This document shows positions 1 to 8,187 of a stretch of DNA of 46,733 nt, piece by piece (positions within the stretch are counted from its first letter, which is position 1; the number at the start of each line of letters is the position of its first letter). The position numbers and the translations under genes were made by a program. Under the pieces are notes generated by a model, which did not search any database, was not told where the DNA came from, and was given only the letters and a program-made list of their open reading frames with translations. The DNA is from Ureibacillus xyleni (lineage in GTDB: Bacteria > Bacillota > Bacilli > Bacillales_A > Planococcaceae). The DNA lies in NCBI RefSeq assembly GCF_900217795.1, contig NZ_OBMQ01000001.1, forward strand, positions 192,181-238,913, read 5' to 3'.

Positions 1-2274
1 CCCGTACCACCAACAAAAGAAGGGTACAATTTTGCTGGATGGTATAAAGAAGAGAACTTAACCACTGCATGGAACTTTGCGACAGATACAGTTCCTGAAA
101 ATGGTATTACCTTACATGCAAAATGGGACATTAAAAAATATACGGTGACATTTAACAACCACGATGGCACAGAGATATTGACAGTAACCGTGGAACATGG
201 ATCGAATGCCATAGCCCCATCTAATCCAACAAGAATCGGCTACACTTTTACAGGATGGGATAAAGATTTTACTAATGTAACAAGCAATATTACAGTAACA
301 GCCCAATATAGTGTGAATGAATATGCCATTACTTTTAGCAGTAATGGAGGAAGTACAGTTGCTTCGATAAATGCAAACTATGGATCATTACTGACATCCT
401 TACCCCAACCAACAAGGACTAAATATACTTTTGAAGGATGGTATAAAGATAAAGAATTAACAAGATTGTGGGATTTAGCAACAGATACTGTACCAGTAAA
501 TGGAATTGAGCTTTATGCAAAGTGGAATATTAGTCTTGAATTGAATAATTTAACTTTAAGTGCGGGACAATTAAGCCCAAATTTTGATTCGAGTATATTA
601 AGCTACACTGCAAACGTTGGATATGGGGTAACAAATATAACTATTACTCCTACTTTGGCAAATGATCAAGCTACACTGACAATAAATGGACAGAACGTGC
701 TAAATGATCGTGCAACAGAACCTATTAATTTAAATGTAGGTAGTAATGTTTTAACTATAGAAGTTACGTCAGTGGAAGGATTGACAAAAACCTATACAAT
801 CCTTATAAATCGTGCACCATCAACTAATTCGGGTGGATATTTACCACCACCCCAATCAGAGCCATATCCAGGAGAAACACGAGTCATTCCTGTGCTCACT
901 GGCGATCAAACACAAGTTGATGTTGAAATTTCAAGATTGATAAAAGATGGGAAAAAAGTAGATGCTGTATCTCTTGATGAAAAAAATTTAAATCAGGTAA
1001 TTGGACAAGCAATTCAAAGTGGTCAAAACTACGTTAAAATGATGGTTACCGATTTACCGAATGATCCAGTACAAAAAGTAGAAGTTTCCATAAAAAAATC
1101 TTTTTTAAAAGGTCTAGGCGATAATAACATTGAATTAACAATCGAAACTGAAAATGGAGAAATTTCAATTCCAACACACACTTTAACAAATAATGAAAAT
1201 AAGGATATTTTAATTGAAATTGAAAAAGTAACAGATCCTACTGAGTTAGGAAATACAAAAAATATGATTTCACAACTTACAAGTGGTGGAATTCCAATTA
1301 GCACACCATTAGAAATTAAAACAAACTATACAGGTGAATCAAAGATAGCATTATCACTCACAAATATTAATTTTCCATCGAATCCTGATGAATTACGAGA
1401 ATTTTTAAATTCATTAGCTGTCTTTATTCAGCACAGTGATGGAGAGAAAAAGGTGGAAAAAGGAACTATTATTTATGATAGTTTTGGAAATCCTACAGGT
1501 ATCGCATTTGTTGTAAATAAATTTAGTATTTTTACAGCTATACAGATACCAGAAAATCCTGATAATAATTGGGATATAAGAAAAGCAGAATACCCTGTTA
1601 TGCCAGATAAGACATGGACAATTTCATTTAGTGAGCCAATTGATGAAACGAGTTTACATCAAAATGTTTATGTAGAAGATCAAGAAGGAAACAGAATTAA
1701 TGTCCAAATCAATGTCACAGATGCTTCCAAATTAGTTGTTTCTCCTGTTACTTATTACGATCCTAACAAGGTATACTACTTGATAATAAACAATTTAAAA
1801 TCAAGTTTTGGTAAAGAACTTTCACGCCCAGTTAAATTTGAATTTGAAGTTGCTAATTTTTCGCTTTCAGGTCAAAGTAAAAAAACTCAAGTAATTACAG
1901 ATGTGCATAAACAATGGATAATTAAGTTTAATGAATCTTTAAATGAACTATTCATTACTCAAGACAATGTTTTTATTGTCGATGAAAATGGTTCAAAACA
2001 TGAAGCAGTGATACAACTAAGTGATAATGATACAATTATTATCCAACCAATTGTGCCATATGACTTATCAAAAGCTTACTACCTCTTTATCCAAAATATC
2101 GAATCAACATCTGGAAAACGATTAAATCAAAACGTTTGGATGAAATTTTTTATTAATGAAGGAGAAGTAGTTAGTAAGATGTTAGATATTTCTGAGGAAA
2201 ATGACTTTCTGAAAGAGAATGTTGGAGATGATGAATTACCGAATATAGATTTAATCATGGAGTTAGACAATTAA
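1..2274 (+). CDS. Large secreted modular protein, 3' part (InlB-type repeats, cadherin-like domain, two SbsA-type Ig-like domains)
   Basis: The reading frame is open from base 1, so the gene begins outside the window; 757 residues are visible. Three InlB B-repeat (Listeria-Bacteroides, Flg_new) units fill about residues 1-177, with the recurring pattern GWYK..LT..W..ATDTVP.NGI.L.AKW. A cadherin-like beta-sandwich follows (about 178-272, LNNLTLS...LSPNF...Y), then a Pro-rich linker (PPPQ), a ~225-residue conserved module (about 295-510), and two SbsA-type Ig-like (Big_5) domains (about 525-620 and 625-725). The Ig-like domains are recognised by KTWTISFSEPID...NVYVED and YYLIINNLKSSFGK. The last ~30 residues are acidic. 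No SLH domain or LPXTG signal is seen, so the mode of wall attachment is unclear. The region from the cadherin-like domain onward matches the C-terminal ~550 residues of the protein at 13130-17575. Function: probable surface adhesin or structural protein, by inference. Confidence 0.9.
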   Translation, partial: PVPPTKEGYNFAGWYKEENLTTAWNFATDTVPENGITLHAKWDIKKYTVTFNNHDGTEILTVTVEHGSNAIAPSNPTRIGYTFTGWDKDFTNVTSNITVTAQYSVNEYAITFSSNGGSTVASINANYGSLLTSLPQPTRTKYTFEGWYKDKELTRLWDLATDTVPVNGIELYAKWNISLELNNLTLSAGQLSPNFDSSILSYTANVGYGVTNITITPTLANDQATLTINGQNVLNDRATEPINLNVGSNVLTIEVTSVEGLTKTYTILINRAPSTNSGGYLPPPQSEPYPGETRVIPVLTGDQTQVDVEISRLIKDGKKVDAVSLDEKNLNQVIGQAIQSGQNYVKMMVTDLPNDPVQKVEVSIKKSFLKGLGDNNIELTIETENGEISIPTHTLTNNENKDILIEIEKVTDPTELGNTKNMISQLTSGGIPISTPLEIKTNYTGESKIALSLTNINFPSNPDELREFLNSLAVFIQHSDGEKKVEKGTIIYDSFGNPTGIAFVVNKFSIFTAIQIPENPDNNWDIRKAEYPVMPDKTWTISFSEPIDETSLHQNVYVEDQEGNRINVQINVTDASKLVVSPVTYYDPNKVYYLIINNLKSSFGKELSRPVKFEFEVANFSLSGQSKKTQVITDVHKQWIIKFNESLNELFITQDNVFIVDENGSKHEAVIQLSDNDTIIIQPIVPYDLSKAYYLFIQNIESTSGKRLNQNVWMKFFINEGEVVSKMLDISEENDFLKENVGDDELPNIDLIMELDN

Positions 2275-2290
2275 ATGCCTAGATTATTTG

Positions 2291-2334
2291 AATCTCATTA
2301 AGGTTAAATTCTTTACCTTTGATGAGATTTTTTT
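2291..2334 (+). terminator. Rho-independent terminator after the first gene
   Basis: AATCTCAT at 2291 pairs with ATGAGATT at 2322, with an inner AAGGT/ACCTT pairing, followed by a run of seven T. It lies 17 bases after the stop codon. Confidence 0.8.
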
Positions 2335-2523
2335 GTTTAGTGGAAGAAAAAGGTGGTTAAAGAAGGGAAAAAAAGCGTTACTGTATGTAAACCCGAAATA
2401 TAAAAAAGGGATTTATTGCACGTAAAGTGTGAGTCTCTATGAAGTTTATTCTTAGCGGTCACTATTTTTTATTTTTAGACAAGTTTCTTCACTAAAATTA
2501 TTAGATAGAAGTTCCCTATAAAT

Positions 2524-2555
2524 AAAAAAGAACAGCCCAAATTGAACTGTTCTTT
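2524..2555 (-). terminator. Terminator of the acyltransferase operon (minus strand)
   Basis: AAAGAACAG and CTGTTCTTT form a 9-bp stem. Read on the minus strand it is followed by a T run (the A run at 2524-2529). It lies directly downstream of the DHHW gene. Between this hairpin and the terminator at 2291-2334 there is about 190 bases of AT-rich DNA in which I see nothing else. Confidence 0.8.
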
Positions 2556-2562
2556 CTATAAA

Positions 2563-3744
2563 TTAATACTGCTCCACCACATTAAAGTTCCGATCATTAT
2601 ACGCAAAGAACACGTAATCCGGGTTAAGCTCTGCAATTAAATCAACCGGGTCGCCTTGTGTATGACGAAGGTCCACAATGGTTGTTTGCTTGAAATGGCT
2701 TGCCACGTGGAATTGGATGGCGTTCATGTATGAATCCTTAACAATGACGATATGCTTGTCTGAATCATAATCATTATTTAAAAATGTTAACATCGCGTAG
2801 TCTAAAGAATATCCAGTAGCATATGAAACGAGTTCATCTTGAGGCATATTCTTTGCTGCACCGTAAATATCATTAAACTTAAATTCTTTTCCTTCACCAA
2901 CTTTCCCCATATATACTGTGAATTGACTTTCAAAGTTTTCAGGGTAGTTGTAACATATTTGATCATCGTTTTCGACGGTCATATATAACACTTTATTCCA
3001 TGAGCCGCTAAAATCATTCGATAAACAGTTCATGTTGTTTTCGTCAAAAGGAATCGGTTGAATCTCTTCACCAATTCGCGCATTCATGTTTTTCATCATC
3101 GCCAAATAGCCTTGGTAAGCACCGTACATATTCCAGTGATGGTCGGTTTTGAAGAACATATTGTGGACGTCTACACCATTCGGAATGGCATCCATCATTT
3201 TTGCATTATCAATTCCGTTTGCCGTTAACTTTTCGTGAAGACGAGCGTTGTTTTTGATACCCATATCTTCCGGTGCATAAGATGGGCTTGGTTCACGAAC
3301 GTACGTTGCTTTCGCAGGGAACGTGAAAAATGCCATTGGGATGTTGTGCGCGGACAAACCTTCATTGATCTTCGCAAAATCACCAACAAATTTATCCAAA
3401 TCTTCTTCTGGAACAAGGTCTGCTGCTTTTGAAACAATCCAGCCTGTTCGAGCGTCTACATAGTATTGATCTTTAATGACGGTTTTTCCAGTGGCACTTT
3501 GGAATTTTACAAAGTTTTTCATCCAATCATCGCGAAAGGCAAATTGGTCGGAAATATAAGATTCCACTTCTTTCGTTAACTTTCCTGAAATAATATCCTG
3601 AACACTTGTTGAAAAATGCGCTGTTTGAAGCTCTCGATTTTCCATTTCTGAAACTTCTCGATCCTCTGTTGTAAAAAAGAGGGTTAAGCCTGTTACGAGC
3701 ACTGCCAACATTGCAATGGGTAACAGGAGATTTAATATTTTCAT
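2563..3744 (-). CDS. DHHW/AlgX-like protein, SGNH-type partner of the MBOAT acyltransferase
   Basis: A 393-residue protein with one N-terminal membrane anchor or signal segment (about residues 4-24) and an extracytoplasmic remainder. It carries the family's DHHW motif (residues 201-204, in KTDHHWNMYGAY) and a Ser block KDSYMNA near residue 340, as expected for SGNH-like acetyltransferase or esterase proteins that act with MBOAT proteins (AlgJ/AlgX, PatB type). The ATG at 3744 is preferred to an upstream GTG at 3753 because AGGTGAG lies just before the ATG. The upstream MBOAT stop codon is only 9 bases away, so the two are co-transcribed and probably translationally coupled. Likely role: moving acetyl groups onto a secreted wall polymer outside the membrane. 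The polymer itself is inferred. Confidence 0.88.
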   Translation of the reverse strand: MKILNLLLPIAMLAVLVTGLTLFFTTEDREVSEMENRELQTAHFSTSVQDIISGKLTKEVESYISDQFAFRDDWMKNFVKFQSATGKTVIKDQYYVDARTGWIVSKAADLVPEEDLDKFVGDFAKINEGLSAHNIPMAFFTFPAKATYVREPSPSYAPEDMGIKNNARLHEKLTANGIDNAKMMDAIPNGVDVHNMFFKTDHHWNMYGAYQGYLAMMKNMNARIGEEIQPIPFDENNMNCLSNDFSGSWNKVLYMTVENDDQICYNYPENFESQFTVYMGKVGEGKEFKFNDIYGAAKNMPQDELVSYATGYSLDYAMLTFLNNDYDSDKHIVIVKDSYMNAIQFHVASHFKQTTIVDLRHTQGDPVDLIAELNPDYVFFAYNDRNFNVVEQY

Positions 3745-3753
3745 GTGTCTCAC

Positions 3754-5178
3754 CTAGAATCTAAAGTAAATAAATAGATTATGTGTTGCATTTACTAAAA
3801 ACATCGTAATGATTAAAATCAACCCAACATAGAGAACGGTTTGCAAAATACGTAAAGGAATCGCAAACCCAATTGAGTTTTCTGCTTTTGTTTCGGACCA
3901 TTTTTGATACATCATGTACACAGGAATTGCAAGTACAATTGCCGCTACAAAATAGATTGCATAGTCCATTAAATAAACGATTGTATTATAATCATACGAA
4001 CCGTTTTCTGTCATAAAGAACATTGTTTTAATATAGTCCCATGAATAGGAGAAATTATCGGCTCTAAAGAATACCCACCCAATCATGACAAGTATTAGTA
4101 CATACACATGACGGAAGAGGCGCGGTATTTTTTCTAGCCATTTCAATATAAATTTCTTTTCTAGGCAAATGATGATTCCGTAATAGAAGCCCCATGCCAT
4201 AAAGGTCCAGCTTGCACCGTGCCAAAAACCTGTTAAAGTCCAAACAATTAATAGGTTACGATACACTTTCCATTGATGGCTTACACGGCTTCCGCCAAGT
4301 GGGAAATAAACATAATCTCTAAACCATGAACTTAATGAAATATGCCATCTACGCCAAAATTCTGTGATGGATTGGCTAATGTATGGATAATTAAAGTTCT
4401 CTTCAAAGCGGAAACCGAAAATTCGAGCTAATCCAATCGCCATATCACTATATCCAGAGAAATCAAAGTAGATTTGTAGTGAATAAGCGATAATTCCAAT
4501 CCAAGCTGTACCTGTTGTTAGGTCACCAGCAGAAAGAGCAAAAATTTGGTCAGCCACTTCACCCATTGGATTCGCGATTAACACTTTCTTCCCTAAACCT
4601 TGAATAAAACGTCTTGTCCCAACCATTAAATCTGAACTTGATGTAAAGCGAGATTTAATTTGTTCGTCAATCGTTTGGTACCGAACAATTGGCCCAGCTA
4701 CAAGTTGTGGGAATAATGTTATAAATAGGGATAAATCAATTAAACTACGATTTGCTTTTACATCTTTTCGATACACGTCAATAATGTAGCTTACGGCTTG
4801 GAATGTATAGAAAGAAATCCCAATTGGTAGGGGCACTGCTTCCCATACAATGTTCTGTCCTGTAATGTCGGAATAGATGTCGATAAAGAATCCCGCATAT
4901 TTATAATAACCTAATATGGCTAGGTTAATGAGGATTGTGACAATCAGCAAGGTGAGTCGTTTTGATTTTGCATCTGCCTTATCAATGACAATCCCCATAA
5001 TGTAGTTCACAATAATGGAGAGAAGCATTAATACAACATATTTTGGTTCACCCCATGCGTAGAAAAACAAACTCGCAATTAATAGCAGCGTGTTTCGAAA
5101 CCACTTCGGTGAAATAAAATATAAAATAATGACAATTGGTAAAAATACGTATAAAAATATAAGACTACTAAAAACCAT
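3754..5178 (-). CDS. MBOAT family membrane O-acyltransferase (AlgI/DltB/PatA-like)
   Basis: A 474-residue polytopic membrane protein of the AlgI/DltB family. The MBOAT core is clear: FWRRWHISLSSWFRDYVYFPLGG (His279) and LTGFWHGASW, with the presumed catalytic His at residue 320. It should pass acetyl groups across the membrane to the DHHW protein encoded just downstream. The start at 5178 (MVFSSLIF) follows GGAG at a good distance; an in-frame extension to 5307 would translate through a palindromic repeat and is not believed. In Bacillus anthracis, comparable MBOAT/SGNH pairs (PatA/PatB) acetylate the secondary cell-wall polysaccharide that anchors SLH proteins. The many SLH genes in this window make the same substrate plausible, but that is inference. 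Confidence 0.92.
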   Translation of the reverse strand: MVFSSLIFLYVFLPIVIILYFISPKWFRNTLLLIASLFFYAWGEPKYVVLMLLSIIVNYIMGIVIDKADAKSKRLTLLIVTILINLAILGYYKYAGFFIDIYSDITGQNIVWEAVPLPIGISFYTFQAVSYIIDVYRKDVKANRSLIDLSLFITLFPQLVAGPIVRYQTIDEQIKSRFTSSSDLMVGTRRFIQGLGKKVLIANPMGEVADQIFALSAGDLTTGTAWIGIIAYSLQIYFDFSGYSDMAIGLARIFGFRFEENFNYPYISQSITEFWRRWHISLSSWFRDYVYFPLGGSRVSHQWKVYRNLLIVWTLTGFWHGASWTFMAWGFYYGIIICLEKKFILKWLEKIPRLFRHVYVLILVMIGWVFFRADNFSYSWDYIKTMFFMTENGSYDYNTIVYLMDYAIYFVAAIVLAIPVYMMYQKWSETKAENSIGFAIPLRILQTVLYVGLILIITMFLVNATHNLFIYFRF

Positions 5179-5234
5179 GAAGAATACTCCACTTTCTACA
5201 AAATTTGATTCAATGTTAGAAGTATACACTAGTA

Positions 5235-5299
5235 CCCGGTACAGATACAAATGTGTACCGGGCACCGGAACAATTCTGAATTGTTCCGGTGCCCGGTAC
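5235..5299. repeat. Compound GTACCGGG palindrome (REP-like extragenic element)
   Basis: Two overlapping inverted repeats lie here. CCCGGTACA (5235-5243) pairs with TGTACCGGG (5254-5262). A second, perfect 22-bp inverted repeat runs from 5255-5276 to 5278-5299 around a single T, with arms beginning GTACCGGGCACCGGAAC. The GC-rich stem stands out from the AT-rich flanks. A shorter relative, CCCGGTACGC/GCGTACCGGG, is at 35625-35654. It lies upstream of the MBOAT gene and of the gene at 5449, so it could cruciform, bind a protein or act as a transcript end. No T run follows on either side. Confidence 0.85.
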
Positions 5300-5448
5300 G
5301 CAAACAATTCTGAAAATTTAAGTCGATTTTATAAAAGATTACGTTTATTAAAGGATTTGCAATTTAGACGGATTGATACAGAAGTTGATGATATAATTTA
5401 GTTGAATTATGGAGAGAGTTTTAATAATAGATTAGAAATGTAGGTGCA

Positions 5449-7029
5449 ATGAAAATGATATTTCAGTTTAAAATTACATTAATGGGTTCAAAACCACCAA
5501 TTTGGAGGAGATTCGAAATTAAGGATACGATGACGTTTTATCATCTTCATCAAATTATTCAATTTGCTTTCGAGTGGGAGGATTATCATCTTCACGGTTT
5601 TGATGTGAGAAAAACAAATGGAGTTGCAATAAATGGAACGAACTCTATAGGGCCAACAGGAATGGATGATGATTTCGGATTTTTTGATCCAGAATATGAT
5701 GAAGAAGACGTTATCCTTAAAGACGTATTTAAAAAGGAAAAAGATCGTGTCCTTTATACGTATGACTATGGGGATGATTGGGAGCATGAAATTGTATTAG
5801 AAAAGATTTTGCACGAAGAATCCAATACCTTCTATCCTCGTTGTACAAAAGTAATGCGAGAAGCTCCACAAGAAGATAGCCGTATGAGGTATCTTCAAAC
5901 AGGGATTATTACTGGGGCGATAAATGGAAAAGAATATATGGAAGAACTGAATGAGATTTTCCAAGAAGTTTTCAGTGAAGAGCAATTAATGGATAGAGAA
6001 AATAATCGTTCGAATGTTGGAAGTACTAGCTGGTATACATTGCTAGATTTAATAGATGAATATAAAGAGCTACAGCCTTGGAAATGGATGGATGATGACC
6101 AAATTTTCATCGTACAAGACCCTGAAACAGAAGTATTGGTCTTCTGTAGCGTCTTAGGGAAGGCTGGGATTGAATACGGTCTAGCTGCTTTTATTGGGGA
6201 TAAGGGGCATACGTTTCTACAAGGGCTTAACAAACTCGAAAACGCTAATTCTAAGTTCTTTATGAAACAAAGAAGTCTGCATTTAAGTTTTTCCAACAGA
6301 GACGAGTTAGCACCAGAAGATTACCAATTGCTCAAAGCACATGGCCGTTCATACCGTGGAAAAAATCAATGGCCACAAGTTCGAAGCTTTGTTCCCGGTT
6401 TTTATCCATGGTTCCTAAATGACGAAGAGGTAAGGTTATTGGCGATTGTTTTAGAGCAAACAATTCAAGTATGCAAGATTTCAAAACAGAACCCTTATAT
6501 TATAGGAATGGATGAGGGAACTCATTATTATGCACGTGTACTTAATGAAAAAACGAATAAGTGGGAAAGTGGAGAAATTACATTACATCCAAATGAAAAT
6601 TACAGAAAAGATCTTCCATTATATATAAACGACATTGAAATAATGAAATTAAAGAAAGTAACGAAAAAATTAAATACATCTGTGGAATTTGATTGTGGTT
6701 ACTTTATAACACCTGTTCAAGATTTTCCTGATGAACGCCCATATTACCCAAAGATGGTACTTGCTGTCGATAAAAAACGCGGCATGATCCTATTTAATGA
6801 CTTAATGAACTTACAAAATGAAGTGGAAGCTGCGCAAATTGGCTTTGTTAACTTTATTTTGCAAATGGAGAGCGTTCCCCGAGAAGTGTTCGTGAATAAA
6901 GAAACAGCTCAATCTATTCAGCCAATCGCAAAAATGCTAAACGTAAAGCTAATTATCGTTAATTCACTTCCTATAATTGAAGAAGTATATGAAGATATGG
7001 AAATGATGTTTAAAGGTGGGCTTTTATAG
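5449..7029 (+). CDS. pRiA4b ORF-3 family protein with a long C-terminal extension
   Basis: A 526-residue, probably cytoplasmic protein. Residues 1 to about 175 match the plasmid pRiA4b ORF-3-like fold (PF07929, sometimes labelled IS1096 TnpR-like): QFKITLMGSKPPIWRRFEI..TMTFYHLHQIIQFAFEWEDYHLHGF and the later YTYDYGDDWEHEIVLEKI. The remaining ~340 residues resemble uncharacterised domains often fused to it (DUF6930/DUF7309-like); that match is uncertain. The biochemical role of the family is unknown. An ATG at 5449 and one at 5455 are both possible; GTAGGTG is only 2 bases from the first and 8 from the second, so 5455 may be the true start. A UPF0158-like remnant follows 12 bases after the stop, suggesting an operon. 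Confidence 0.85.
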   Translation: MKMIFQFKITLMGSKPPIWRRFEIKDTMTFYHLHQIIQFAFEWEDYHLHGFDVRKTNGVAINGTNSIGPTGMDDDFGFFDPEYDEEDVILKDVFKKEKDRVLYTYDYGDDWEHEIVLEKILHEESNTFYPRCTKVMREAPQEDSRMRYLQTGIITGAINGKEYMEELNEIFQEVFSEEQLMDRENNRSNVGSTSWYTLLDLIDEYKELQPWKWMDDDQIFIVQDPETEVLVFCSVLGKAGIEYGLAAFIGDKGHTFLQGLNKLENANSKFFMKQRSLHLSFSNRDELAPEDYQLLKAHGRSYRGKNQWPQVRSFVPGFYPWFLNDEEVRLLAIVLEQTIQVCKISKQNPYIIGMDEGTHYYARVLNEKTNKWESGEITLHPNENYRKDLPLYINDIEIMKLKKVTKKLNTSVEFDCGYFITPVQDFPDERPYYPKMVLAVDKKRGMILFNDLMNLQNEVEAAQIGFVNFILQMESVPREVFVNKETAQSIQPIAKMLNVKLIIVNSLPIIEEVYEDMEMMFKGGLL

Positions 7030-7041
7030 AGGTTGAGAGCG

Positions 7042-7274
7042 ATGAATAAAGTAATAATACAAGAAATTAGGATGGAATGGAAATGCAAAGTGATGAAAAC
7101 TTATCTTTTGTCAATTTGCAAACAGGTGAAATTGTTCAAGTTTCACAAGAGATGCTATCGATTAAGGAAGATAGTAACGAGTGTGACGTACCTGAATGGC
7201 AACAAGATGAACTCGAGGTAGCGAATACTATTTTAGAAAATGAAATGCAATTTGCTCAACTTCCTCCAATGTAG
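7042..7274 (+). pseudogene. UPF0158-like gene remnant, frameshifted and 3'-truncated
   Basis: The piece from 7077 (or 7083) encodes MQSDENLSFVNLQTGEIVQV...VPEWQQDELEVANTILENE, which matches the middle of UPF0158 proteins (TGEIV..., PEWQ.DE...A..IL.). The family's N-terminus (M.KV..QEI...) is visible in another frame from the ATG at 7042 (MNKVIIQEI). The frames join if one base is missing near 7068-7071, in the run ATTAGGATGG. The protein then stops at 7272-7274, right after FAQLPPM, roughly half the usual family length. The sequence therefore shows a single-base frameshift plus loss of the 3' half. The downstream frame alone could still give a ~63-residue peptide. Family function is unknown. 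Confidence 0.6.
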
Positions 7275-7329
7275 GTTGTTTGGGTCTCAAAAAATGGGTG
7301 GTACAGTTTTCCAGAGCAATGTATTGGAA

Positions 7330-7359
7330 GGGGATGTCCTTAAAAAACATCCCCTTTTT
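7330..7359 (+). terminator. Terminator after the UPF0158 remnant
   Basis: GGGGATGT (7330-7337) pairs with ACATCCCC (7347-7354), followed by TTTTT. It ends the plus-strand transcript just before the convergent sigma-factor gene. Confidence 0.85.
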
Positions 7360-7361
7360 AC

Positions 7362-7856
7362 TTACCCCTCGTTCAATCGTTTCCGAATCTTCTCCATCAA
7401 CCGTTGACGTCGTTTTTTCAACGTTGTAATCGGAACACCGAATCTTTCAGCCAATGTATTATAAGAATAGCCAAAAAAGTAAAGCCCGATTAGTAGCTCA
7501 AATTCCTCCTCAGTTAATATTTGCTGGATCTCCTCAAACAACGCTACGTCTTGTGCGGTATTATGTTTCATCTGATAATAATGAGCAGCATGCGTAAGGT
7601 CCTCCTTTTCCATTGCAATTTGAACCTCACTATATTTATTATCCTTTGTCATCTCCTTTAACAGTGTCGTTTTAATCATTGTGTACGCATAATTCGAGAA
7701 TTTCCCCTTCGCTTCATCAAAATTCTGCCATGCTTGCCAAAGTGCTATTCTCGCGGTTTGTCTAAAAGTATCATAGTTTTTGTAAATATTGAGTTTACGA
7801 ATTATCGAAGAAATCATAGGTTCATATTGTTCAAGAATTTCCTCGAACGTCTCCAT
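7362..7856 (-). CDS. Small sigma-70 family RNA polymerase sigma factor
   Basis: A 164-residue protein with a region 2-like N-terminal half (YEPMISSIIRKLN...FRQTARIALWQAWQNFDEAKGKFSNYAYTMIKTTLLKEM) and a region 4 helix-turn-helix at the C-terminus (LIGLYFFGYSYNTLAERFGVPITTLKKRRQRLMEKIRKRL). There is no sigma region 1 or 3. ATG at 7856 is chosen because AAGGAGAT lies 5 bases upstream; a longer frame to 7883 lacks a site. It is transcribed divergently from the ComK-like gene across a 330-base AT-rich gap. Small sigma factors of this shape drive competence genes in Staphylococcus (SigH) and Streptococcus (ComX). Pairing with ComK makes a competence role attractive but unproven. Confidence 0.85.
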   Translation of the reverse strand: METFEEILEQYEPMISSIIRKLNIYKNYDTFRQTARIALWQAWQNFDEAKGKFSNYAYTMIKTTLLKEMTKDNKYSEVQIAMEKEDLTHAAHYYQMKHNTAQDVALFEEIQQILTEEEFELLIGLYFFGYSYNTLAERFGVPITTLKKRRQRLMEKIRKRLNEG

Positions 7857-8053
7857 AACAAATCTCCTTCGACATGTGCACATATCAAATATTCCTAGGT
7901 GGCTCCATCATAAAGTGATTTTCAAAATAGTTCGAACAGGCTATAATCGGACAGTTTAGTGGAATTTATGAAATTTCGTAGGAAAATTTCAAGAAAAAAC
8001 TGCTGAAATTTAGAAAATTGATAGATTTTTTGACGAAATTTTTGTTGGAAATA

Positions 8054-8082
8054 TTTACATTTTCGGTTGGATAATTTAGAAT
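8054..8082 (+). promoter_or_regulatory. Candidate sigma-A promoter of the ComK-like gene
   Basis: TTTACA (8054-8059), a 17-base spacer and TAGAAT (8077-8082) fit a sigma-A promoter and give a leader of ~100 bases. The sequence just upstream (7970-8056) is rich in GAAATTT-type motifs, including the palindrome GAAATTTC at 7970, and could hold regulator sites. I found no exact ComK box (AAAA-N5-TTTT). Confidence 0.45.
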
Positions 8083-8187
8083 ATTTCGTAAATGGGGGTG
8101 GAGATAAAGGATAGATATTTCAGGTCGTTCAATGGAATTTTAGGTCTTACGTGAAATAGTATAAGAATTTTTATTTTTGAAAGGGGA

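Noticed and set aside
5179..5307. N-terminal extension of the MBOAT protein
   Set aside because: The extension would translate through the palindrome and has no ribosome-binding site, whereas the ATG at 5178 does.
5090..5401. A 103-codon plus-strand frame antisense to the MBOAT start and across the palindrome
   Set aside because: It mostly mirrors the MBOAT gene and the palindrome. Its Lys/Arg-rich tail could be a gene remnant, but nothing supports expression.
5449..7029. Transposon annotation suggested by the IS1096 TnpR-like label of PF07929
   Set aside because: No transposase, terminal inverted repeats or target duplication are visible; the label is historical.
7362..7883. Longer start of the sigma factor at 7883
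   Set aside because: AAGGAGAT just before the ATG at 7856 marks the true start.
7857..8053. ComK-binding boxes upstream of the ComK-like gene
   Set aside because: No exact AAAA-N5-TTTT pair was found; the AT-rich motifs are only suggestive.
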